Below, piece after piece: positions 25,401-35,227 of a stretch of DNA of 64,000 nucleotides; the first letter of the stretch is position 1, and every line of letters begins with the position of its first letter. Below the pieces are notes generated by a model. The model saw nothing but the letters and a program-made list of their open reading frames with translations. It was not told where the DNA came from and searched no databases. The position numbers and the translations under genes are program-made. The stretch is from Lepidurus packardi (taxonomy: Eukaryota > Arthropoda > Branchiopoda > Notostraca > Triopsidae), in the NCBI GenBank assembly GCA_023053545.1, contig JAKZAN010000002.1, forward strand, positions 6,506,790-6,570,789. Reading direction: 5' to 3'.

Positions 25401-28400
25401 TTACGTGCCAAGTGATCGATTCGCGACAAGTCACCGTCTCGGGTCAAGGATTAGAGAAAGTCCCACTGGACCAGGCAACCAGCTTCTGTTTGGATATCCA
25501 AGGGCCACCAGGTTCGGTAGATATCCGCGTCTTATCGCCAGCCCGAAAGCCCTTGGAAGTGAACGTGCAGAAAGTGAACGAATCTCGGTACGTCGTCAAA
25601 TATACTCCAACCGAAGTGGGTGAGTGGTCCGTTTTTAACTCTCTTGGCTATAGCGCGGCTTCTTTTTTGTTAGTGTTATATTCAGTGAGGCACTGACGGA
25701 GAGAAGGGAAGTTCTAATGGGATCCTTGTTTATGACAGGGGATCATAGTGTGGAAGTGAAATACGAAGACATGCAAATCCACGGAAGTCCGTTTTTGGTC
25801 AAGGCGTATGATGCGAGGAAAGTTAAAGTCACGGACGTGAGTAATGGCGTGGTGGGCAAACCCGTTTACTTTACCATCGATGCCAGTCAAGCAGGCGCAG
25901 GGAATTTAGAGATAATCGTATCCGTGAGTGGGAAACATGTGCCCAATTATGTCCAATCAGAAGGCAACGCCAAATTCCGAGTCAGTTTCAAACCTCAAGA
26001 AGCTGCGCCACATACGCTAAGTGTGCGATTTAATGGCGAGGCTGTACCAGGTAAAAACTGCGTTTTTCTACGCTTTACACTTTTTTCAGAAACTTTGAAC
26101 GGGATTTTTCTTCCATTTCAAGCTCTTGTATACCTTAGCTCGATATATGTGCTTAGCATGGGGAATTTCGGAACAACTTTTTGAGAAATCCAGTACATTT
26201 TAGATTTCTTTGACAGTAATCTTGAGCTTGTTAACAGGTAGTGCACAATCAGTGCGTAATTTTTTCCAATGAGCAATAAATTAGCGATATAAAAAGGAAG
26301 TTTGCAACTATAAGAAACACGTTACTTAAAAGTTATGTCCTTTGATTGTGCACGAGCTACTAATAAAAGAAAACGTTTGGTTTAGTTTGCTTTCAAATCT
26401 GACAAGACGTTTTCGAAAAACTTTGTACGAAAGTTTGAGGACTTGATCTGGGATATTGTGCTACTACAGCAATTTGGTGACGAATTGTACTTTTCGGAAA
26501 CAAAACAAACGTAGAAACTTACCCGGCAATGAGCTATCTATTTCTTTCTTACTTTCTTACGTGAGGCTGTCGCAAAAGAATAACAAACACCAGTGCCATC
26601 TGTGACTCTTTCCTATCAATAAGCTAAGTTATTCACAAAATTCCTTCCAAGAAAATCACAGAATTCTGCGTAAATCTACTAAATTCTATTAGTTGGAATA
26701 TTCTTCTAGAAAGCCTACGTGTAGTTGTTATTTAGTCTTTATGTATTTAAGTGTTCGTATATATATTCAGTTCAAATTCTGTATCAACTTGATTTATATT
26801 TAGTTTGTATTTTATATTCAATTTATTCATGTACTTTATTTTTATCTAGGTTCACCTTACACTTGCCGAATAACTGATGCGAGTCAGATAGTGGTATCAG
26901 GAGCTGCCTTGAAAATGTCACCGTTGGCTCGTCCAGCGATTTTAACCATTGATCCACGCAGTGCAGAAGTGAACGAATGCCTCGTAGCGGTCTTATCCAC
27001 GTCGGGCCAGAATGTACCAGTCGAACTCACCCAGTCTGGCAATAAGTACGTGGCCCAGTTCCAGCCCTTCGAAGTTGGTAAGTTCTACACTCCTTCAGCA
27101 TCGCTTAACTTTAAAACCGATACATGTTTCATATAGAGCGTTAGAATGGTTTATGCAAACCCATAGGTTCTATTTTTACTGTGATTTTTCATTTCGTATA
27201 GGCCCCCATACCGTTTCTGTCGTGATCAATGGCGAGCCTGTGGGCGGTAGTCCCTTCACCTGCAATATTTACGACGTCAATAAAGTCAGCGTTGCAGGCT
27301 TGGGCCAATCACGCGTAAGCTTTCTCATTTCAAACCAGAATTAAGATGCGAATTGAAAACTTTCCTCCTTCTGTTCAACTGTAGGTGGGGCAGCCAATCA
27401 CTTTTACTGTCGATGCATCCCAAGCAGGAGAAGGCACCTTGGAATTGGTCGTAACCACCCCCAAATCGTCCGTAAAGGCAGACGTTCGTGCTCGCAGCCG
27501 AGGCTTGTATGACGTCACATTCACCCCGCAAGAAGCTATCTCTCATTTTGTGAACATCACCTTTAATGACGAGGATATTCCGGGCAACCCTTTCAAATGC
27601 GAAATTCGGGATTTGGACGCTAAAGAAATCCGACATATTCAACGCACGGAATCCAAATTGGTCACCGCAAGAGGCGACGGCCTGAAAGAAGTGGTTTTAG
27701 GAGCTCCTGCGTTCTTTGAAGTAGATAGCAAAGGCATGGAAGGTCCCATTGAGATCAAAGTCACAAGTAAGGAATCTTTTCGATTCTGAAAGGTGTTTTG
27801 TTATCGTACTATTAATTTGGTTAGGTCCTAGAGGAGATCTTGTGCAAAGTCATCTACTGAAGATGAAAAATGGGATCCATAGAGCAGAATACGAACCGGA
27901 TGTGGTGGGCACATACAGAATTGAAGTTATGCACCAAGGAAAATCCATCAGCAAACAGCCATTCCTGGTGGAAGTCACTGATCCAGCTGCTGTTCAAATT
28001 TTGCAAGTCCGGGAAGCAGAGGCTAGCAGAGAAGGCTCGTTTACCGGTAACAAATGCTTAATATTACCTCATTTTAATGCTAATCCAAAGATGTGAAGCT
28101 AATTTCCGTTCATTTTCGCAGTGGATACCTCAGAAGCCGGTCGTGGCACCTTAAACGTGTCCGTTCGAGCAGCAGGACAGCATGTGAAGCACACAGTACA
28201 GAATTTAGGGTCGGGTCAGCTCAAAGTCCTATTCTATCCTACCATTCCTGTCCCCCATCGGGTCGATTTGAAGTACAGTGGAGTCCATGCATCAGGTAAA
28301 TATTTAAAACACGTTAATTTTAGGTTCAAACTAGTTTTGTTCCTTCTAGGCTGTCCTTTCGAGATTCCTGTGAAGAACCCAGCAGTGGGCAAAGACGTCA

Positions 28401-31400
28401 CAGCCACAGGACTGGGTCTGTATCAATGCAGAGCTGGCAAAAACACTTCCTTCGTGATTGAAACACGTGGTCAAGCCTCTCGTCTCTTTGATGTAGTGGT
28501 GGCTGGCCCTCACGACGTCGCAGTCCCTGTCAAGTGTTACCAGCAGAAAGATGGAAACTTGTTGGCTGAATTTACACCTAGTTTGGCTGGTAAAAAAGAA
28601 AAGAGTCTTTGTAATTTATCTCTAATTGGGTTGCTTTACAATTCCAGGAACCTACAAAGTGGACGTCTTGTGCGATACGAAGGCTGTCAAAGGCTCTCCT
28701 TTCTACTGCCAAGCCTTTGACGCCTCCAAAGTCAGTATCGAACAGACCCGGACCCCCACTGTGGCTGTAAACGAACAGATTGCTTTCCAACGTAACACAT
28801 TTTCCTTTTTTTTTTTTTTTTTTAAATAAATACAAAGTAGGGAGAAAGGAAAATGGTTTAATTTTTTTCCTTTAATTCCTTTCCTTTAATTGTTGCAGTT
28901 AATCGTCGTCATGCTGGGTTTGCCGAACTGGATGTGACAGTCACGAGTCCGTTAGGTCGGGATTTACCGTTGGAAGTGAAAGGCATGCCTAATGGCGAAG
29001 GCGATTTGATCGAGTTTTATCCCACCTTGCCCGGTAAATACCGGTTTGCGATAATGTATGGTGGAGATGAAGTACCGGGTAAATTTCCCTTCAATTTCTG
29101 TTCACGGAGAGAAAAAAAATGGCTAACCTTTAACGGTTTCGGGTTAGGTTCACCTGTGTTGTTCGTAGTGGAAGAAGAAGGAATCACGAGAGCCTATGGT
29201 GAAGGCCTACTGAACGCCGTGGTGGGCACTCCTGTCAGTTTTTACATCGAAGCACGTGGGTTACCAGGCGAGCCAACATTCCAGGTAATAAAAAAAAAGT
29301 TTCTTTTCAAAATTTCTTTGAGTTGAACATTTGATTCTTGGGAATCTTTGTATTTTCAGAATTTGCAAAATATTAAAATTTTTTCATAATTTCGTAATTT
29401 TTAAACACGACTTTAAATATGATTCTAAATATAATTATTAAATTTTTGTAAATATAATTTCTTTAAAAGTTCTTTCAGAATTTCTAAAAATAATTTCTTT
29501 CAGAATTTCTAAAAATAATTTCTTTCAGAATTTCTAAAAATAGTTTCTTTCAGAATTAGATTTTCAAAATTTCTGTCTAATTTTTATATTTGAATATTTT
29601 GGATAGGTTGATGGACCAGATAGTGTGGCTAAATGCAGTTTATCAAGTGAAGAACCTGGGCTCTACTTAGCCACTTATACTCCTCAAGAAGTTGGTGTGT
29701 TTGACGTCCGTATTATGTGGGCTAATAAAGAGATCACAGGTATTTTCAAAGATCAAACTTCTCCTGACATTATAATTCACTTTGATGGTGTATTCAAAAG
29801 GATCTCCGTACCATCCCAAAGTGGTCGACCCGCGTAAAGTGCGCGTAATTGGTGGTTGGGAAAGTCTTCTGAACGAAGCCGGGAAACTGGGCTTGGTGGT
29901 AGGAACCGAGAAGAAAATCAGCTTTGATACTTCCGAAGCGGGGCCAGGCAAACTGGGCGCGGAAGTCCGTGGTCCTCAGGGCATGATTGTGCCAACTCAG
30001 GTGGAGAATATGATCCAGCGCACCAAAGTACGGTTCATGCCGTCCCAAGGAGGAGAACATTCCTTGTACTTGTCTTGGAATGATGTGCCGTTACCTAAAT
30101 CGCCCTTGTTGGGGTTGGCGGAGTATTCAGGCGAGAATTTGGCAGAAAGTCCGGCCAGTACACGCGCATCCAGTACTTCCAGCTCTGATTCCATGCGAGT
30201 AGTTCTTACCGGGAAAGGGTTAGCTGGAGCAATTTGCGGCGAAGAAGCTGAGTTTATCATTGATGGATCAAAAGCAGGACCAGGTGCGTCATAATTCTGA
30301 AGATTTTTTTTTGCAAAATTATTAACTTGGAATTTCTTACTTTGGATTACAGGATTGCCGGACGTAACCATGACAGGAGTGAGAAACGACTTGCAAGTGT
30401 CTTTGATTTCTAAAGGAAATAACGTTTACAAGGCTACATACAGTGCCGACATGGCTGGCGTGTATTTACTGAACGTCATGTGGGCGGAGAGGTAAGGTTT
30501 CTTTATTTTATACTTCATTTTTTTATTTTTATTCTATTTTATTTCATACCTTTATTACTACTTTATTATTACTATACTATTACTATACTTTATTACTAGT
30601 TGTGGTGCAACACATTAAAGGAATTTAAAGTCAAATAAGATTTATTTTTCTTTTCTAATGTAGACAAGTTAAAGGCTGTCCGTTGAAGATTGCGGTGACT
30701 TCCGTTTCAGATGCGACCAAAGTGGTGTGTTCTGGAGAAGGATTGAAACTGGGAACCATGGGCAAAGAAATCAAAGGCTTTATTGACATCCGACGAGCAG
30801 GACCGGGTACTTATCTCTTGTTACAACTTGGGATTCTTAAGAATCTTATTCTTTTATGTATCTTTATAGGTGAATTGACCACGCATTGTACGGGACCCCA
30901 TAAACCGGCAGTTTGCGAGCTCTACGACCACCGTGATGGCACTTTCACGTTGAATGTGAAACCCCAAGAGCCTGGCAAGCATCTTTTGCACGTAAAATAT
31001 GGAGGTAAAGGTCTTTTAAAATGGTATATATCCTCTCTGAGTTGAACTTAATGGAATTAAATCGCTTAGGTGAACATGTCCCTGGAAGCCCCTTCTCTCT
31101 GAGAGTGATGGGCGCCCCGGATCCCAGCAAAGTGCGCGTTTACGGTCCAGGAGTGGAACACGGTGTGTTGGCATTGTTCCAGAGCAGGTTTTTAGTTGAT
31201 ACGCGCGGGGCAGGAGCTGGTCAGTTAACCGTGCGGATTCGGGGACCTAAAGGTAAGTTTCTAATGATTTATTTAACAACAGTAAGGAATCTTACAATCT
31301 CTCTTTCCTTTAAAGGAGCCTTTCGAGTTGAGATGCAAAGAGAAAGCCAGAAAGACCGTACCATATTATGCAAATATGACCCCACCGAACCCGGCGATTA

Positions 31401-31680
31401 CCGTATCGAGGTACGATGGTCAGGAGAACACGTACCAGGGTCACCTTTCTCTGTCATGATCTTCGATACCCAAGAAGAACTAACGCGTTACTTACAAGTA
31501 CGTTTTTTATCCCGATTTATAGAGTGAACTAATTTTATCCTTCTTTTCGGACAGGGTAATTACTCCCCGCGTGGCAACACTCCTGATTTCTACGGTACAG
31601 TTGGGGGAGGGCGCGAAGGTAATTACTCGACGGGTTACGGAAATACCACCCATGTGGGTTCCAAATCGTTGAAAGGTTAG
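13433..31680 (+). CDS. jbug: Jitterbug-type filamin with three CH domains, complete
   Basis: Forty-five coding exons join in phase to 9132 bases (about 3043 aa); Drosophila Jitterbug is about 3000 aa. The start is ATG 13433 in a good context (GCCATGG). Three calponin-homology domains come first (about residues 33-156, 159-262 and 265-365), seen from W..I..HTFRNWVNE, FTTDWNSGVNLSALLDYCRP and FTTDWNDGIALCTLVRSLGG. Classical filamins have two CH domains, so the third points to Jitterbug. About twenty filamin immunoglobulin repeats follow, each with GxPxxFxVDxSxAGxGxLE, F.P.E.G.H and V.GSPF signatures. One large exon (18409-19305) inserts a disordered Ser/Gln/Arg-rich segment of about 299 residues between repeats. 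The tail after the last repeat is short and Gly/Asn/Tyr-rich. The protein cross-links actin under the membrane. Most introns are phase 1 and fall at matching points in the repeats, as expected from repeat duplication. The first intron (13782-15304) and intron 20578-21886 are long; I see no gene in them. Confidence 0.93.
18600..19200 (+). repeat. Coding tandem repeat in the filamin insert, four copies of about 50 residues
   Basis: The translated unit is RESSPARHSPIGGS, then SRQKVVSESFK, then a Gln/Asp/Arg linker (ERQQDRxQDRDxPQDL) and SFTFR. Copies 2-4 are nearly identical in DNA as well, so duplication is recent. The unit lacks the filamin fold and is predicted disordered, with many SP and RS sites that kinases could use. 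Confidence 0.8.
26122..26631. repeat. Dispersed repeat, copy 1 (filamin intron)
   Basis: About 510 bases share clear similarity with 44698-45209 in the same orientation, including GCATGGGGAATTTCGGAACA and the TAGTGCACAA and GAGCTACTAA-type internal palindrome. There is no coding capacity, and I do not see tRNA-like boxes that would make it a SINE. Confidence 0.7.
29473..29565. repeat. Tandem repeat in a filamin intron, 25-base unit
   Basis: Three to four near-perfect copies of ATAATTTCTTTCAGAATTTC plus TAAAA. Each copy carries a TTTCAG that resembles a splice acceptor, yet the real acceptor is downstream at 29606. Confidence 0.75.
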
Positions 31681-31906
31681 CTAGCTCAGTTATAGTTATG
31701 TTTCAGTTATGTGCATCAAGTCAGATCTAAACCTTATTCCGTCCCAAAAAGTTCGTTTTCTAAGTATTGCCCCATGTTGCTTGCATGATTCGCATAATTC
31801 CACATTCATCTGTCCCAAGTGTGTTTTGTCATCTCGGAAATCTCCGCATTTATGATCTATTGCTGGTTAATCTCGACATGTAATCCTAAAATCTTTCCAA
31901 AAAATA

Positions 31907-32145
31907 CTGTAATATTTTAACAATTAATTAATACTGTTACAGAGAAAGTTTAATAAAGTATAAGGATTAGAAAAAAAAAACTTTTTTAGCCTACAAATTT
32001 TCATACGCTCCGAATACTTCACATTTGTCAACTGATAGCTCGTTAACCTCATCTCTAAAAGCGTTCCGAAACAAATGTACTATTTTAACAGTTTACTCAT
32101 TACTGTCACAAAGGTTTACATAAAGTAATGACTAGGAAGGAAAAG
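31907..32145. repeat. Imperfect direct repeat downstream of the filamin gene
   Basis: The segment around 31907-31970 (TGTAATATTTTAACA...ACTGTTACAGAGAAAGTTTA) reappears diverged around 32075-32140 (TGTACTATTTTAACA...ACTGTCACAAAGGTTTACA). The remaining intergenic DNA 31681-32230 holds no gene I recognise. Confidence 0.5.
31952..31957 (+). terminator. Polyadenylation signal of the filamin gene
   Basis: A canonical AATAAA lies about 270 bases past the filamin stop codon, in otherwise gene-free DNA. Confidence 0.6.
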
Positions 32146-32230
32146 GTTATTTGGAAAGACATTGCATTTGGACATTTGAAAGCGAAAACCGGGTAGAAAA
32201 GCGAAATATCAACAAAAATCACATTTCGGA

Positions 32231-33793
32231 TCAATTTTTGCAGATTTTAGAAATGTCTAGCAATGGAGACATTTCTGCGTATTCTGCCATTAGCGCCTGG
32301 GGTGAGCTGCGTGAAATTAGACTCTTGGATAGGAACTGACCGTCGAGTTCCAAATCGCGAAGAGGAAACTCATTCTGTAAGTTTCTTAGAGCACTTCGAA
32401 CTGTTTGGGAAATTTGATGTTTACCTACGGTATGGGCGTGGCCTCCCAGTTTCCAACAACCAACGCGTACCAGGTCCAGTTTAGCCTGCCTGGCTAGAAC
32501 TCGCTTTAATACGACTTCGTCCAGATCTAAAACATCAATTTCGAATCGACTAAGATTTGGCAGTGCAGAAATCAAGCGTTGCAACTGCAAACTGGTTAAA
32601 GCCGTACGAAATATTTGCAGATTCTGGATACTTGGAATGGGTTTGGACTCGTGACTTTCGTGCTTTTCCCACGTGCTATCGGTTATCACAAGCGTTTCCA
32701 AAAGGGGACAGTTCCGCAGACATCTTTCTAGACGCTTCCATTCAATCTCCGAAGCTTCTAGAAGTTGCAGACATTTGATCATGCTTCCGTTGCGACTGAG
32801 AAAATTTTCGAAATGAACATCCAAGTTTCCTCCTCTTAGGTTCGCATTAAACAACGTTAGATACGCTAGAGGGCCCAAGGCTTGTACGTTATACGTAAAC
32901 GCACTGTTAAGGAACAACCATTCCACTCCAGGACACATATGAGCCAATAACTCTAGATGACCAGGTGTTAGGGAATCTGAAGGACCAAACGCTACAGTCC
33001 TTAACGCAAATTTGGGGTAATGAGCCGAGTGGACTGAGCAGTACCATAATGTATCGGCAATACTATCGTATAATAACGCGCAGAGATAGGGCAAACCATA
33101 AAGTAACAGTGCAGCGCCTGGGGGCGAAACTTCCGTTTTGAGCATGATTACAGTGTGCAGTTTTCTACAGCACAGGAGCCAAGCCACGCCTGTATTGGTC
33201 ACACCAGTGTCGTTTAGAACGATACTTTCTAAAAGGGGACAGTTTTGGCCCACTACAGCGATGACGCTATCATTACATTGTTTAGGAAGAGCTAACGCTT
33301 TTAGTTTGCGGAGATATTTAAGTACGTGGCAGAGGATTCCTTGGGTAATGACTGATTGATCAGCTCGTTCCATGTATAGTTCGGTTAGGTTGGTACATAG
33401 TGGAAGGGTGAGGATGGCAGCGATGGTGACTTGTTCCAAGCAGAGGGGCATGAGGAAGGCGCGGAGGTTGCGAGGAATGAAGGAACCCACATAGACTAGA
33501 AGTTGACGACCAACGCCGCTTTGCTCGAAGGCAACGTCCATGGCGTGGAGGACCTGGACGACGAAATCATCGACCAAATTAGAAGGAATGCGGCAAGTGA
33601 TGTGGTCTTTAACGGCTTTCATGATGTCATCTGAACTGGCCCGTGACTGTCCAGGTGAGTCATGTAAGGTATGTAAGGAGCAAACGGCCCAGAAGGCTGT
33701 AGCCTGCGTACTTAGGCTTTTCAACGTGGGCACTTGAGAAGTTGTATTGGTGGGGATTAAACACCCTCGAAGAATTCTGTGCATAAAATCCAT
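32231..33793 (-). CDS. Leucine-rich-repeat protein, AMN1/F-box-LRR-like
   Basis: One open frame of 520 codons. From about residue 110 on, the protein shows spaced leucine patterns typical of cysteine-containing/AMN1-type LRRs (LPLCTNLTELYMERA, CPLLESIVLNDTGVTN, CRKLHTVIMLKTEV, LPNLSRFEIDVLDLDE). I could not recognise a clear F-box in the N-terminal 100 residues, so an SCF adaptor role is only possible. A 54-base stretch near 32380-32435 begins with GT and ends with AG and would remove 18 codons in frame, so a short retained-or-spliced intron is possible. The gene is on the opposite strand to its neighbours, and its start lies 200 bases from the transposon insertion. Confidence 0.7.
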   Translation of the reverse strand: MDFMHRILRGCLIPTNTTSQVPTLKSLSTQATAFWAVCSLHTLHDSPGQSRASSDDIMKAVKDHITCRIPSNLVDDFVVQVLHAMDVAFEQSGVGRQLLVYVGSFIPRNLRAFLMPLCLEQVTIAAILTLPLCTNLTELYMERADQSVITQGILCHVLKYLRKLKALALPKQCNDSVIAVVGQNCPLLESIVLNDTGVTNTGVAWLLCCRKLHTVIMLKTEVSPPGAALLLYGLPYLCALLYDSIADTLWYCSVHSAHYPKFALRTVAFGPSDSLTPGHLELLAHMCPGVEWLFLNSAFTYNVQALGPLAYLTLFNANLRGGNLDVHFENFLSRNGSMIKCLQLLEASEIEWKRLERCLRNCPLLETLVITDSTWEKHESHESKPIPSIQNLQIFRTALTSLQLQRLISALPNLSRFEIDVLDLDEVVLKRVLARQAKLDLVRVGCWKLGGHAHTVGKHQISQTVRSALRNLQNEFPLRDLELDGQFLSKSLISRSSPQALMAEYAEMSPLLDISKICKN

Positions 33794-33992
33794 GCTAATA
33801 ACTTTTGAAGCCGTTTGAAAATTGCTTTCAAGGTAGAAATCACGTTGTAGCTGTAGGGAATTTGGTATTGTTTTCTTTCTCTCGGTAACAGTAAAATTTA
33901 GCGTAAAATGTGACCTGTATTCAGCGACCCGGCAAGCAAGTATCGTTTTCTTTCCATATGTGCACGATGATCACAAGTTTACTATTAGGCTC

Positions 33993-34000
33993 TTTTCTAC
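33993..34000. repeat. Target-site duplication of the MULE, left copy
   Basis: TTTTCTAC immediately before the element. The same eight bases follow the right end at 38719-38726. A ninth base (G) also matches if the left end is drawn one base later. Confidence 0.85.
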
Positions 34001-34619
34001 GGGTAGGGGACGAACGGGCCCAGTTCCAAACGGGCCCACCTTGACCAAACGGGCCCAGTGCCAAAGAGGCCCAACCACTGACCAAACGGGCCCAGTCAAC
34101 AGACCAAACGGGCCCACTATTTTGAAACATTGTAAACACCCTGTTGTGCTGTTTTACGGACTCAGGGAACAACACACGATATGGGTAAGACACGACATGT
34201 ATATATTTTCAAACATATCTATTGTATTGTAACATATGTGAAATTAAGTATTTATCTTTTTTGTATTGTTTTCTACTTAGAATGGCCCAGAAGAAATGAA
34301 CTGGAAGTGGAAGTCTTTCCCAAAACTATATTAAAAAACTAAAAGTCTATATTAAAAGTCTAAGAAGTGGCGACTGAAGTATAGTACGACTGTTAGCTGG
34401 ATTGGGATGGACTTTATATAAGACTGGACAAGAGCATACTAAATATTTATAGCAATACTTCTTTGTACGAGTTTTGACATCGACTTGCTGTATTTATCGT
34501 TCTTTGTATTGTTTTCTCCGTAGTATGGTCGAGACAAAATCCAACTCGAAGAGGAAGTCTTGCCCTATAACTATGCGACAGTAATGACTATGTAATGCGA
34601 CAGTATAGCTGGTTTGGGA
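34001..34619 (+). repeat. Left terminal inverted repeat with subterminal AACGGGCCCA array
   Basis: The outermost 110 bases carry about seven copies of AACGGGCCCA or a near variant (one is AAGAGGCCCA) spaced by short linkers such as GTTCC, CCTTGACC and GTCAACAGACC. This kind of clustered motif could bind transposase. Further in, the repeat is A+T rich. Confidence 0.85.
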
Positions 34620-35227
34620 ATTTTTTGACATGCTATGGAGTACTTCTGTATTCTTCATTATTACCATCGAGTACTTCCGTATTTTTCACTTTCCTCATGG
34701 CGATCTTTAGTGATGTCTGTTTTACTCTTACTAAAAATGTAAAATGTTTCACGTTTGCACTTCTATTCTACACTAATCTGTAAGAGGAAGAATAAAGTAT
34801 ATTTAATGAAAAAGCCTTTGCTCTTTTTATATTTCAATAAGGGTTTACTGTTTTCGTGTTTATCATCCGAGTAACTTAATTTTTACGGTATTTCTGAAAA
34901 ATTTATAACTACCGAATCTTAGACCTTGATTAGGTCAAAATCATTTAATCGGTTTTACAGAATTTTGCTTTGCAAATCCCCATTTTTAAGTTGTAGTTTT
35001 GGTATAGTTATATAGTTACCAATTATAAGGCTGTGAAAGGTTTTTTGTCAAATCACCTATACGTATATACTATGGAAAAGTGTCCCCTTTGAGATACACA
35101 TTTCAACTTTCTCGTGCTATTGGAAATAACTAAAGCAATGCTTTCACCCTGCAAGCAGCGTAAAAAAATTTGTTCATTGCTATAGATCAATTCAGATCAG
35201 GTCAGCTATTGATACAATCGCAAAAAA

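Noticed and set aside
28801..28825. Poly-T run in a filamin intron as a retroposon tail
   Set aside because: There is no target duplication or inserted body next to it; it is a homopolymer before the next acceptor.
32380..32435. A 54-base GT-AG stretch as an intron in the LRR gene
   Set aside because: It is in frame and coding-like either way; without RNA data I kept the uninterrupted frame and only noted the option.
33921..34232. Open frames on both strands in the transposon end
   Set aside because: They lie in the GGGCCC repeat array of the terminal inverted repeat and recur at the other end; they are not genes.
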